A DNA stretch of 36,581 nt from an uncultured Porphyromonadaceae bacterium (GTDB lineage Bacteria; Bacteroidota; Bacteroidia; Bacteroidales; Muribaculaceae). Positions 7,016 to 15,556 of the stretch are shown here, one piece after another (position 1 is the first letter of the stretch; each line of letters starts with the position of its first letter). A program made the translations under genes and the position numbers. The stretch lies in NCBI GenBank assembly GCA_947174235.1, contig CAMWID010000033.1:1-36581 (forward strand), written 5' to 3'. The notes below the pieces were generated by a model that saw only the letters and a program-made list of their open reading frames with translations, searched no databases and was not told the DNA's origin.

Positions 7016-8557
7016 ATGAAAAAAGTATCATTTATGACATTGGCATTGGGTTTTGCCTCTATGTGCCTCACCGGATGTTCTTCGGATGTCATCTCTGAAG
7101 CCCACACGCCTCCTGTCAATCCAGTCGCAGGAACAACGACTGTCAACGTAAAGATTGTCTCAAATGATTTCACTCGCTCAGAAATTTATGAAGACCGGAT
7201 CGGGAATCTTTATCTCGCATTCTACAACAGCTCGTCTTCCGCCCCACTTTATCTGGAAAAAGCGGAAACCGTTGACAATTCCACATACAGTGTGACCTTG
7301 CATTTGGATCCTATGAATATTCCCGACAAAATGATAGCCTTTGCAAATGTGGAGGATGAGGACATATTACAAAAAGATCCGTCATTGTCAACATCTGGCA
7401 CTATATACGATTCCGAAGGACGGCTGATCATGTCGAACGCAGTTTATTTTGAGATAAACGGGAATGTGTCTAAAATATCATCCCACAATACTATCTCCGA
7501 CGACCATATACTTAATGGAAAACCGATAGAGATAGCCCTGGACCGTGTCGCGGCAAAAGCAGCCGTGCTTACGGATGACAACTCTTACTTTCAGCCTGTC
7601 AGCACTGACAACGGATCGAGCCTTGACCTGCAACCAGTGGGCTGGGGAATAACCGCCACCGACAGATCTTCATTCCTGATGAAACAAATCCCCGGAACCT
7701 ATTCCGACGTCGTTTCATTTCTCGGCGACTGGGAATGGAACTCTTCCGAAAACAAAACCTCACATTGGGCACAATCAGTAAATTATGATCCCGCAAACAG
7801 TTCTGAAGACGTATTGTTCAGCACTCTCCTGACCACGACAGGAGAATTCGGCAAAACCCAATATTGCCACGAATCCACAAGAGCACATACCGACGCTGAT
7901 CCGACCGTATACTGTCCTGCAATCCTGATTATAGGACAATACAGGAACGGAGAATCTGATATGCCTACATTCTACAGATTCCGTAACGGGGACAAAGACA
8001 AAATCTACCTCGAAGATGAGTATATGGAAAGTTTCGCCTCCTCACAAGACATAATCTTCACTAAGGATGACGCTACATCCGAAATTGTCAAACCCTCAGT
8101 GGAAGTCCTCAGGAACGTCATAGAACTGTCGACTCCAACCCGTGATGTATCTTCGGATTTTATTCCGTCTCATTTCGTATCTCCACAGGTAAGGGCTGAC
8201 ATCGAAGATCTTGATTTCTGCGATATACAAGGTAATCCTTATGAAATTCAAGACCTCAACACTCTTCTTTTCTCCAAATACGGGATACTTGAGAAATATC
8301 ACGACGGTAAATGCGTATTCATTGTCCCTGTCATTCACAAATCAATAGCAGGCAAGACTTTCTACGGACTTGTCAGAAATCACAGCTATACACTTACAAT
8401 AAAGAATATTTCCGGCTTCGGGCGCGGCATAGCTTCAGAAAGCGAGGATCTGAAATATGAAGAGATCCCTGATTTTCCTTCAACCTACACCGTAAATGCA
8501 ACGCTCACCATCAACGACTGGAGCGAGATCACTCAAGACATAGAGATAAAAAACTGA
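7016..8557 (+). CDS. Mfa1/FimA-type fimbrillin lipoprotein
   Basis: The 513-residue protein has a lipoprotein signal peptide ending in LTGC (Cys21), then an N-terminal beta domain rich in Ser, Thr and Asp. The C-terminal end reads YTLTIKNISGFGRGI and closes with TLTINDWSEITQDIEI, the pattern of Bacteroidales Mfa1-family major fimbrial subunits. Members are lipidated, cleaved by an Arg-specific protease and polymerise by strand exchange. An Arg-rich site (TRSEIYEDR, about 54-62) near the expected cleavage position would fit. No anchor, minor-tip or second fimbrillin genes adjoin it, so it is a solitary subunit, supplied by partners elsewhere or acting as a surface adhesin. Start chosen at the ATG giving the signal peptide. 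Confidence 0.8.
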   Translation: MKKVSFMTLALGFASMCLTGCSSDVISEAHTPPVNPVAGTTTVNVKIVSNDFTRSEIYEDRIGNLYLAFYNSSSSAPLYLEKAETVDNSTYSVTLHLDPMNIPDKMIAFANVEDEDILQKDPSLSTSGTIYDSEGRLIMSNAVYFEINGNVSKISSHNTISDDHILNGKPIEIALDRVAAKAAVLTDDNSYFQPVSTDNGSSLDLQPVGWGITATDRSSFLMKQIPGTYSDVVSFLGDWEWNSSENKTSHWAQSVNYDPANSSEDVLFSTLLTTTGEFGKTQYCHESTRAHTDADPTVYCPAILIIGQYRNGESDMPTFYRFRNGDKDKIYLEDEYMESFASSQDIIFTKDDATSEIVKPSVEVLRNVIELSTPTRDVSSDFIPSHFVSPQVRADIEDLDFCDIQGNPYEIQDLNTLLFSKYGILEKYHDGKCVFIVPVIHKSIAGKTFYGLVRNHSYTLTIKNISGFGRGIASESEDLKYEEIPDFPSTYTVNATLTINDWSEITQDIEIKN

Positions 8558-8587
8558 AGACACGGTAACCTGACGTAACAAATATTC

Positions 8588-8689
8588 AAGGGGAGTGTTG
8601 CACTTAGACCGCTTCCGACAAAATCTGCGACCCCTGCGTTCACATTTTTTGTTGGAAGCGGTCTTACATCAGACGGAGGCTCTCCCCTT
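8588..8689. other. Nested hairpin element after the fimbrillin gene
   Basis: An inner stem pairs 8606-8623 with 8647-8664 (18 pairs including one G-U; core AGACCGCTTCC). An outer stem pairs AAGGGGAG (8588-8595) with CTCCCCTT (8682-8689), followed by TTTT. The outer stem plus T-run can act as a terminator for the fimbrillin gene. The long inner stem is more than a terminator needs and suggests a structured RNA tail or a small repeated element. Confidence 0.55.
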
Positions 8690-8721
8690 TTCCCGCTACA
8701 TTCTTAAAGCGACAATACAAT

Positions 8722-8752
8722 TTTGTCAACCGGAAGATATGTTGTAAATTTG
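8722..8752 (+). promoter_or_regulatory. Promoter for the FKBP gene
   Basis: TTTG (8722-8725), 19 bases, and TAAATTTG (8745-8752) fit the Bacteroidetes promoter pattern. The start site would be near 8759, about 37 bases before the ATG. A nearer ATG at 8789 is out of frame with the gene. Confidence 0.6.
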
Positions 8753-8795
8753 CAATGAAGTTGGTCAAACTTTATTGACACAAAACACATGAATT

Positions 8796-9188
8796 ATGGC
8801 AAAACAGGAATATATTGATAAAAACAGGGCATGGCTCCTACAGAAAGCCCAAGAACCCGGAGTCCGCCCTCTTGACAAGGGTATATATTATCGCCAGTTG
8901 AAAAAGGGATCAGGAAAGTCTCCCGACAGAGGAAGCGTGGTAACAGTTCATTATACAGGAAAGACAATCAACGGCAAGACATTCGACAGCAGCCGCGGTG
9001 GAGTAGCCCCCGCATTCCGCCTGCGCGATCTGATCCCGGGCTGGATCATCGCCCTGCAGCAGATGAAGACCGGTGACAAATGGGAAGTCTACATACCTGC
9101 CGAGCAAGCCTATGGCAAAACCAATCAGCCCGGCATCCCCGGAGGCTCCACTCTCATTTTCGAAATCGAGCTGATAGGTGTGGCATGA
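8796..9188 (+). CDS. FKBP-type peptidyl-prolyl cis-trans isomerase
   Basis: The 130-residue protein is a single FKBP domain (about 35-129) after a short helical N-terminus. The usual pocket residues are present: Tyr in TVHYTGK, Phe and Asp in KTFDSS, Phe in AFRL, Trp in GWIIAL, Tyr in QAYGK and Phe in IFEIEL. There is no signal peptide, so it acts in the cytoplasm, unlike the exported FKBPs common in Bacteroidales. It has its own promoter. Its last 35 bases overlap the end of the convergent gene at 9154-9492. Confidence 0.92.
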   Translation: MAKQEYIDKNRAWLLQKAQEPGVRPLDKGIYYRQLKKGSGKSPDRGSVVTVHYTGKTINGKTFDSSRGGVAPAFRLRDLIPGWIIALQQMKTGDKWEVYIPAEQAYGKTNQPGIPGGSTLIFEIELIGVA

Positions 9189-9492
9189 AACTGAATGCCC
9201 TGCGGGAAGAAAGATAATTCATATCATTCTGATTGGCATACGCCTCCCTTTCAAAGGAAATATTGTAATAAGCCCTTGTCGACAAGCCGTATTGGAATAA
9301 TCTCACAACCCACTCCAAAACATAAAACAGGTAGAAAAACACATAAGCCAGCTCTTTCATCTGGGCAGTATGTATCTTCTCGTGATTTATGGTCACACGG
9401 TCGCAAGGTCCTTTCGCAAACAATATCCCGAAAAAATTCAATGCATAAAAATTTCTACCGAACGGCAGAATTTTGTTATAAATGATCTTCAT
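9154..9492 (-). CDS. Small membrane-associated protein with HExxH motif
   Basis: The frame is open upstream to 9546, but the ATG at 9490-9492 (MKIIYNKILPFG) is the better start, giving 112 residues. The protein has HEKIH (about residues 56-60), a hydrophobic helix rich in Phe, Tyr and Val (about 66-87), then FEREAY about 43 residues after the HEKIH. HExxH plus a downstream Glu is the zinc-binding pattern of gluzincin-type proteases, and short Bacteroidetes proteins with this layout exist as uncharacterised families. Whether it binds metal or cleaves anything is unknown. It lies alone between FKBP and clpS and is convergent with FKBP. Confidence 0.72.
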   Translation of the reverse strand: MKIIYNKILPFGRNFYALNFFGILFAKGPCDRVTINHEKIHTAQMKELAYVFFYLFYVLEWVVRLFQYGLSTRAYYNISFEREAYANQNDMNYLSSRRAFSFMPHLSARFRK

Positions 9493-9611
9493 GTCTTTAT
9501 AACGATTAAATCTCCGTATCCGCACATATCCCGACCGGTTTAACAAGAGATAATGCCATATGAATTGGCAACTTCATTAAAACCGGTCCATCAATTTCAT
9601 CATATTGTAAA

Positions 9612-9914
9612 ATGGCTCAAGAACAATCAAATGTCAAAGACCGGCAGCATTCTTCTCTGAAGGTGCCACGCAAATATACTGTTTTTATTCACAATGATGA
9701 TTTCACGACAATGGAATTTGTCGTGGGTGTACTCACGTCCGTGTTCCATAAAACTCTGGAAGAAGCCGAACGCCTCATGCTTCAGGTGCATCACTCGGAA
9801 AAAGCTCCGGTCGGATCATACAGCTATGATGTTGCTATGACAAAAGTATCCAAAGCCACCGAAATGGCACGTGCGGAGGGATTCCCCTTACGTCTAACTA
9901 TCGTCGCGGAATAA
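9612..9914 (+). CDS. clpS: ClpS adaptor protein
   Basis: ClpS delivers proteins with N-terminal Leu, Phe, Tyr or Trp to the ClpAP protease. The 100-residue protein has a variable polar N-terminus, then the core from PRKYTVFIHNDDFTTMEFV. This includes the Asn-Asp-Asp turn that contacts the substrate amino group, the VHH segment (about 62-65) and the helix VSKATEMARAEGFPL. Its position directly ahead of clpA (29-base gap) and aat fixes the assignment. Confidence 0.95.
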   Translation: MAQEQSNVKDRQHSSLKVPRKYTVFIHNDDFTTMEFVVGVLTSVFHKTLEEAERLMLQVHHSEKAPVGSYSYDVAMTKVSKATEMARAEGFPLRLTIVAE

Positions 9915-9943
9915 TACAGTCATAAGATTTTATAAGGAAAGAC

Positions 9944-12187
9944 ATGGAGAAACCTGTATACTATTCCCCGGAAATCAACACGGCGTTTCATACAATGTTC
10001 AAGATCGCCGCCGACAACAGAAACGAATTCGCCACGCCTGAACATTTCCTGCTCGCCCTAATGACCCAGGCCGATTTCAGGGATATGCTGATCGCGTGTA
10101 GAGCCGATGTGAATGGATTAAGCGCATCTCTCAACCAATATATTTCCTCCCTCGACAAGCTCCCTGAAGGGAGTGCCCCTACATCCGCCACTTCCGTGCA
10201 ACTCCGGCAGATGATAGAGACTGCCGCTAATGCAGTGATCTGTTCCGGAAAGGATGTCTTGGAAATACCACATGCCATCAAGGGACTTCTCGCTCTTGAA
10301 GACTCCCTTGCCTCGTATCTGCTCCTCGCTTCTGTCGACGGAGAGGAGGGAATGCTAATGAGCGAGCTCGTGGAGTATTATCAACTGATCGACGATGCCG
10401 TCGACTTTCCGGGCGATCGTAATGACAATGATTTCCCATTGCCTGACAACGACGGAAAACAATGGATGTCGTTTGTGGTATGCGTCAATGATATTCTCTC
10501 TCAGCACAACCCTTTGATCGGAAGGGATGCGGAGCTGGAAAACACAATCCGGATATTATGCCGTAAAGATAAAAACAATGTCCTGCACATCGGCGAACCA
10601 GGAGTAGGGAAAACAGCTCTCGTTTACGGGCTTGCAAAAAAAATCAATGATAAAGACGTTCCCTCATCTCTCACCGACGCACGTATCTACCAGCTTGACC
10701 TGGGATCACTCCTTGCCGGAACACAATACAGAGGTGATTTTGAAAAAAGGGTAAAAATGATAATGGACGGTGTCAGCCGAGAGACAAATCCGATTGTATA
10801 TATCGACGAGATACACGCGCTCGTAGGTGCGGGGGCTACAGGAGACAGCGCCATGGACGCATCCAATATGCTCAAACCTTACCTGGAGGCAGGAAAAATC
10901 AGATTCATCGGTTCTACCACATATGATGAATATAAACGTCACTTCGCTAAGAGCAAAGGACTTGTGCGCCGTTTCCGACAGATCGATATTTCCGAGCCAT
11001 CTGTTGATGAGACAATCACGATAATAAAACGGCTGAAAAAGAATTATGAAAACTTCCATGGTGTATACTACAGCGACAAAGCAATAGAGTTCGCCGTAAA
11101 AGAAAGCGTACGCCATATTTCAGACAGATTCCTTCCGGACAAGGCGATTGATCTCATTGACGAAGCCGGAGCGGCACGCAAGATGCACCCGCTCAAACAA
11201 AAAAGACAGACCGTGGATGTGGCTCTTGTAGCTGATGTCCTGTCAAAGATATGCAAAGTCGAATCCCTGTCGGCTGACAATGACAACATTCTGAATCTTG
11301 AGACATTGTCTTCACGGATTAGCGCCCGGATATTCGGTCAGGATGAGGCGGTGAGACTGGTTACAGAGTCGGTGCAGATGGCAAAAGCCGGACTTATCGA
11401 AGATTCAAAACCTCTTGCCTCCCTGCTTTTTGTCGGACCAACCGGTGTCGGCAAAACAGAAGTGGCGCGTGTGCTCGCCGAAGAACTCGGCATACCCCTT
11501 GTGAGGTTCGACATGAGTGAATTTGCGGAAAAACACGCTGTGGCAAAACTTATCGGATCTCCCGCAGGATATGTAGGATATGAAGACGGCGGACAGCTCA
11601 CCGACGCTATCAGGAAGACACCTAACTGCGTGCTCCTGCTTGATGAAATCGAAAAAGCACATCCCGATATCTACAATATCCTACTTCAGGTGATGGACTA
11701 TGCCAACCTTACAGACAACAAAGGCAACCGCGCAGACTTCCGAAACGTAGTGCTGATAATGACTTCCAATGCCGGCGCTCAATACGCATCGCAAGCAAAG
11801 GTCGGGTTCGGAAATTCCACAGGTTCCGGAGAAGCTATGATGCGGCAGGTGAAAAAGACTTTCAAACCGGAGTTTATCAACCGCCTTTCAGCCACTGTAA
11901 TCTTCAATGACATGACCGCAGCCATGGCGTCGATGATTCTGGATAAGAAACTGAATATGCTGCGCAAACAGTTATCCAACCGAAATGTCACCCTTCACCT
12001 TTCCGAACAAGCCCTGAATCATATTCTGGAAAAAGGCTTTACCGCCACATATGGAGCCCGTGAACTTGACAGGGTGATCGCATCTGCGCTTAAACCGCTG
12101 CTGATGCGTGAGATCCTTTTCGGATCTTTGAAGAAAGGAGGAAACGCAGAAATAGATTATAAAGATAACAAACTCATATTGTTATGA
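9944..12187 (+). CDS. clpA: ATP-dependent Clp protease ATPase subunit ClpA
   Basis: This 747-residue unfoldase has an N-terminal ClpN repeat domain (about 1-145) that binds ClpS, then two AAA modules. D1 has Walker A GEPGVGKT (217-224) and Walker B IVYIDEIHAL. D2 has Walker A GPTGVGKT (498-505), Walker B VLLLDEIEKAHP, and the second sensor near GARELDR. The ClpP-docking loop carries VGF (in QAKVGFGN) rather than the IGL/IGF of better-known members. There is no middle coiled-coil domain, which separates it from ClpB and ClpC. It overlaps the aat start by four bases. Confidence 0.95.
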   Translation: MEKPVYYSPEINTAFHTMFKIAADNRNEFATPEHFLLALMTQADFRDMLIACRADVNGLSASLNQYISSLDKLPEGSAPTSATSVQLRQMIETAANAVICSGKDVLEIPHAIKGLLALEDSLASYLLLASVDGEEGMLMSELVEYYQLIDDAVDFPGDRNDNDFPLPDNDGKQWMSFVVCVNDILSQHNPLIGRDAELENTIRILCRKDKNNVLHIGEPGVGKTALVYGLAKKINDKDVPSSLTDARIYQLDLGSLLAGTQYRGDFEKRVKMIMDGVSRETNPIVYIDEIHALVGAGATGDSAMDASNMLKPYLEAGKIRFIGSTTYDEYKRHFAKSKGLVRRFRQIDISEPSVDETITIIKRLKKNYENFHGVYYSDKAIEFAVKESVRHISDRFLPDKAIDLIDEAGAARKMHPLKQKRQTVDVALVADVLSKICKVESLSADNDNILNLETLSSRISARIFGQDEAVRLVTESVQMAKAGLIEDSKPLASLLFVGPTGVGKTEVARVLAEELGIPLVRFDMSEFAEKHAVAKLIGSPAGYVGYEDGGQLTDAIRKTPNCVLLLDEIEKAHPDIYNILLQVMDYANLTDNKGNRADFRNVVLIMTSNAGAQYASQAKVGFGNSTGSGEAMMRQVKKTFKPEFINRLSATVIFNDMTAAMASMILDKKLNMLRKQLSNRNVTLHLSEQALNHILEKGFTATYGARELDRVIASALKPLLMREILFGSLKKGGNAEIDYKDNKLILL

Positions 12188-12828
12188 TTTTCGCGATTGA
12201 TGATGAAATAGCATTCCCGGATCCGAGGCTCGGTGAACCCGACGGTTTGTTCGCAATAGGTGGAGATCTCAGTATTGACAGGCTTATCCTCGCATACAGC
12301 TACGGCATTTTCCCGTGGTACTCGTTCAAAGACAGCGACGAGCCTTACTGGTACTGTCCGATGCAACGTTTTGTAATTTTCCCGGAAGAGATACACATTT
12401 CGCATTCAATGCGCTCAATAATGAATAAGCGACGTTTCAGACTGAGTATCAATGAAGACTTCCATAATGTGATTAAAAATTGCAGCCGTCTACGTATTGA
12501 GGGTGACGGTGCATGGCTCGGCGACGATATGGTCAGGGCATATACCGACCTTTATGAACAGGGATTCGCCGCCAGCATCGAAGTCTGGGACGGGGACAAT
12601 CTCGCCGGAGGACTTTACGGAGTCTGTATAGGTAACGCTTTTTTCGGAGAAAGCATGTTCTCGCTTGTCCCCAACGCAAGCAAGCTCGCCCTGATACACC
12701 TCGCCCGCACTCTGTCCGCCAACGGAGGCAGACTTATCGATTGCCAGTTTGAAACCCCGCACCTGAAAAGCATGGGGGGAAGATACATTCCATACGAGGA
12801 ATATCTTGACATAATACACGGAGATTGA
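12184..12828 (+). CDS. aat: Leucyl/phenylalanyl-tRNA--protein transferase
   Basis: Aat adds Leu or Phe from charged tRNA to the N-terminus of proteins beginning with Lys or Arg, creating substrates for ClpS. The 214-residue protein contains the family segments PDGLFAIGGDLS, the active-site region YGIFPWYS, GDGAWLGDDM, the GGLYGVCIG strand with FFGESMFS, and the C-terminal LIDCQFETPHLKSMGG. Length is close to the 230 or so usual. The start overlaps the clpA stop by four bases (ATGA), so adaptor, unfoldase and tagging enzyme form one operon ending in the terminator at 12848-12892. Confidence 0.96.
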   Translation: MIFAIDDEIAFPDPRLGEPDGLFAIGGDLSIDRLILAYSYGIFPWYSFKDSDEPYWYCPMQRFVIFPEEIHISHSMRSIMNKRRFRLSINEDFHNVIKNCSRLRIEGDGAWLGDDMVRAYTDLYEQGFAASIEVWDGDNLAGGLYGVCIGNAFFGESMFSLVPNASKLALIHLARTLSANGGRLIDCQFETPHLKSMGGRYIPYEEYLDIIHGD

Positions 12829-12847
12829 AACAGAATAACAATTTTGT

Positions 12848-12892
12848 AATCCCGTTTATGAGTCGTGCGGTTTCATAAACGGGATTTTTTTT
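12848..12892 (+). terminator. Terminator of the clpS-clpA-aat operon
   Basis: A perfect 14-bp stem (12848-12861 with 12873-12886, core ATCCCGTTTATGA) with an 11-base loop is followed by a run of eight T. This is a textbook intrinsic terminator. The next promoter begins almost inside it. Confidence 0.9.
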
Positions 12893-12901
12893 GTAACTTT
12901 G
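12871..12901 (+). promoter_or_regulatory. Promoter for parE-coaD
   Basis: TAACTTTG (12894-12901) is an exact -7 box, with TTTC at the -33 position (12871-12874) 19 bases upstream. The -33 element overlaps the right arm of the aat terminator. Transcription would start around 12908, downstream of the ATG at 12903, so that ATG cannot be the parE start. Confidence 0.5.
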
Positions 12902-12947
12902 CATGAGGCGAATTTTAATTTGTCCGGGGGTAATTTTATCTTTGACC

Positions 12948-15038
12948 ATGGCAGAAAACAACGATCTTTTCCAATTTGACGATTTTTCAGGGGTTGACGA
13001 CCACAATGTTGTCAATTCCGATAATTCTGACAATTCTGACAGCCTGCTATCAGAATCAGACTCCGACACCGTTATTGAGGCGGAGGCAGAAACCATTGAA
13101 CCGACAAACCCGACAGCAGGCACCTATGACGATGACGCCATACAACACCTTGACTGGAATGAGCATATACGCCGCCGTCCGGGAATGTATATCGGCAAAC
13201 TTGGTGACGGGAGCCACGCCGAAGACGGAATATACGTCCTCATAAAGGAAGTTGTCGACAACTCTATTGACGAATTCAACATGGGGGCGGGGAAAAGGAT
13301 CGACATCACCCTCACGGAAGAAGGGGAAGTGACAATCCGAGACTATGGACGCGGCATACCCCTCGGAAAAGTCAGGGAAGTCGCGTCAGAGATCAACACC
13401 GGCGGCAAATTTGATGACAAGAACTTCAAAAAATCTGTGGGACTCAATGGTGTAGGTCTTAAAGCCGTCAACGCCCTTTCCACATTCTGCGATGTGTCGA
13501 GCGTGCGCGACGGCAAACGCGTCACCGTAAATTTCGAAAAAGGCAATGTGGTCACACAAAGTGCTCCGGAAGACACCACGGAACCAAACGGAACTCTCGT
13601 AAGGTTTTTACCGGACAACACCCTTTTCCGTGACTACAGATTCCGTATGGAATTTGTAGAGACTATGGTCAACAATTACACCTATCTCAACGCCGGGCTG
13701 CAGATATACTTCAACGGCAAAAGATACCTGTCCAGACACGGACTTCTTGACCTACTGAGGGAGAACATGACTTCCGACCCTCTATATCCGATTATCCACC
13801 TGCAGGGAGAAGACATAGAAGTTGTACTCACTCATACCGACCAATACGGCGAGGAATACTATTCATTTGTCAACGGACAGCACACCACCCAAGGCGGCAC
13901 ACATCTGTCTGCATTCCGCGAACATGTGAGCCGTACTATAAAAGAATTTTCCGGGAAAGGTTACGAGTATTCCGATATCCGCAACGGTATGGTCGCCGCA
14001 GTCAGCGTACGCATACAGGAACCGGTTTTTGAAAGCCAGACAAAAACCAAACTCGGAAGCAAGGAGATCGCACCCGGAAGCTCTGTCACTGTCAACAAAT
14101 TTATAGGAGATTTTCTTAAAAAAGAACTTGACGACTATCTCCACAAGCACCAGGACGTGGCTGACACCATGCTCAAAAAGATCGCATCAAGCGAAAAAGA
14201 GAGGAAAGCTATGGCAGGTGTCGCCAAGCTTGCCAGGGAAAAAGCTAAAAAAGTCAGCCTCCACAACCGCAAGCTCAGAGATTGCCGCATCCACTATAAC
14301 GATGCTATAAAACAGAACTCGAAAACCGAAGACCGAAGAGAACTCTCTTCAATTTTCATCACAGAGGGAGATTCCGCGTCAGGGACAATCACCAAAGTGC
14401 GTAATGCTGAAACCCAGGCTGTGTTCTCTCTGCGTGGAAAGCCACTCAATTCTTATGGCATGACACAGGAGATCGTGTATAAGAACGATGAGTTCAATCT
14501 CCTGCAGGCTGCCCTCAATATCGAAGAAGGAATTGAAGGATTGCGCTATAATAAAGTGATCATTGCCACTGACGCGGATGTCGACGGAATGCATATCCGT
14601 CTGCTCGTCATAACGTTCTTCCTGATGTTTTTCCCTGATCTTGTAAAAAAAGGTCATGTATATATCTTACAGACTCCCCTTTTCAGAGTTCGCGATAAAA
14701 ACGCGACAAGACGGAACAAAACCAAAAAGAGACGCAAAGGGAAAACCGATGACAATGGCGAACGCGACACCTACTACTGCTATTCGGATGAAGAACGCGA
14801 AGCAGCTATCGCCAAATTCGGCAATAACGCCGAGATCACAAGGTTCAAAGGACTTGGTGAGATCAACGATGTCGAATTTGCCGAATTCATAGGTCCCGAC
14901 ATGCGCCTTGACCCGGTATCTTTGAAAAAAGACGATACTGTCGACAAACTCCTGGAGTTCTATATGGGAAAAAACACAATGGAACGACAGAATTTCATAA
15001 TCGACAATCTTGTCGTTGAAGATGATTCCGAAATATGA
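12948..15038 (+). CDS. parE: DNA topoisomerase IV subunit B (ParE)
   Basis: ParE is the ATPase subunit of the type IIA topoisomerase that unlinks daughter chromosomes. An upstream in-frame ATG at 12903 touches the promoter -7 box, so the ATG at 12948 (MAENNDLF) is the start: 696 residues. Seen in order: an acidic extension (1-58); RRPGMYIG (76-83); the GHKL ATPase with [10 protein letters not shown] and [10 protein letters not shown]; the transducer; TOPRIM with Glu473 in TEGDSASG and DADVDG (542-547); and a basic insert (about 586-600, [12 protein letters not shown]) before the last part. The TEGDSASG and [11 protein letters not shown] forms are those of the Bacteroidetes topoisomerase IV subunit rather than GyrB. 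Linkage with coaD also fits. Confidence 0.88.
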   Translation: MAENNDLFQFDDFSGVDDHNVVNSDNSDNSDSLLSESDSDTVIEAEAETIEPTNPTAGTYDDDAIQHLDWNEHIRRRPGMYIGKLGDGSHAEDGIYVLIKEVVDNSIDEFNMGAGKRIDITLTEEGEVTIRDYGRGIPLGKVREVASEINTGGKFDDKNFKKSVGLNGVGLKAVNALSTFCDVSSVRDGKRVTVNFEKGNVVTQSAPEDTTEPNGTLVRFLPDNTLFRDYRFRMEFVETMVNNYTYLNAGLQIYFNGKRYLSRHGLLDLLRENMTSDPLYPIIHLQGEDIEVVLTHTDQYGEEYYSFVNGQHTTQGGTHLSAFREHVSRTIKEFSGKGYEYSDIRNGMVAAVSVRIQEPVFESQTKTKLGSKEIAPGSSVTVNKFIGDFLKKELDDYLHKHQDVADTMLKKIASSEKERKAMAGVAKLAREKAKKVSLHNRKLRDCRIHYNDAIKQNSKTEDRRELSSIFITEGDSASGTITKVRNAETQAVFSLRGKPLNSYGMTQEIVYKNDEFNLLQAALNIEEGIEGLRYNKVIIATDADVDGMHIRLLVITFFLMFFPDLVKKGHVYILQTPLFRVRDKNATRRNKTKKRRKGKTDDNGERDTYYCYSDEEREAAIAKFGNNAEITRFKGLGEINDVEFAEFIGPDMRLDPVSLKKDDTVDKLLEFYMGKNTMERQNFIIDNLVVEDDSEI

Positions 15039-15523
15039 AAGCTCTTTTTGCAGGAAGTTTCGACCCTTTTACCATCGGACACCGTTCTATTGTAGAGAGA
15101 GGGCTTCAGATCTTCGACTCGGTAGTAATCGCGATAGGACATAACGAAAACAAACGCGGTGAATGGACCGAACAGGAAAGGATCAAGGCTATAAAGACAC
15201 TGTTCGAAGACAATCCACGCGTAGAGGTGACCGGATACAACGGACTGACCGCCGATTTCGCAAAGCAGACCGGAGCGTCTGTACTTCTCCGGGGAGCAAG
15301 GGGCGTCATCGACTTTGAGTATGAACGGAACCTTGCCGACGCCAACAGAGAAATCGGAGGTATAGAGACGGTAATCCTTATCAGCGAGCCTGAATATTCC
15401 TACATATCCAGCTCCATGGTCAGGGAACTGGTCCACAACGGTCATGATGCGACACGATACATCGCCGGAGATTTTCATTTTTCCAAGGCAAATCGGCATA
15501 ACGACACGATAAACATGGAATAA
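15035..15523 (+). CDS. coaD: Phosphopantetheine adenylyltransferase
   Basis: CoaD makes dephospho-CoA from 4'-phosphopantetheine and ATP, the fourth step from pantothenate to CoA. The 162-residue protein has the nucleotidyltransferase signature [10 protein letters not shown] near the N-terminus (the TxGH motif at 13-16), the RG/NAD region [19 protein letters not shown], and the ISSSMVREL motif near 125-135 that binds ATP phosphates. Length is typical (about 160). It overlaps the parE stop by four bases, an arrangement I know from other Bacteroidales. Confidence 0.96.
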   Translation: MKALFAGSFDPFTIGHRSIVERGLQIFDSVVIAIGHNENKRGEWTEQERIKAIKTLFEDNPRVEVTGYNGLTADFAKQTGASVLLRGARGVIDFEYERNLADANREIGGIETVILISEPEYSYISSSMVRELVHNGHDATRYIAGDFHFSKANRHNDTINME

Positions 15524-15556
15524 ATTGTTATTCCTGATAAACTAAAACTGAAAAAT

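Noticed and set aside
12903..12947. Upstream ATG extending parE by 15 residues
   Set aside because: This ATG directly adjoins the -7 box TAACTTTG, so it would precede the transcription start; the added residues resemble no ParE start.
12948..15038. Assignment as GyrB instead of ParE
   Set aside because: [19 protein letters not shown] and the coaD linkage are those of the Bacteroidetes topoisomerase IV B subunit. A phylogeny would be needed to settle it fully.
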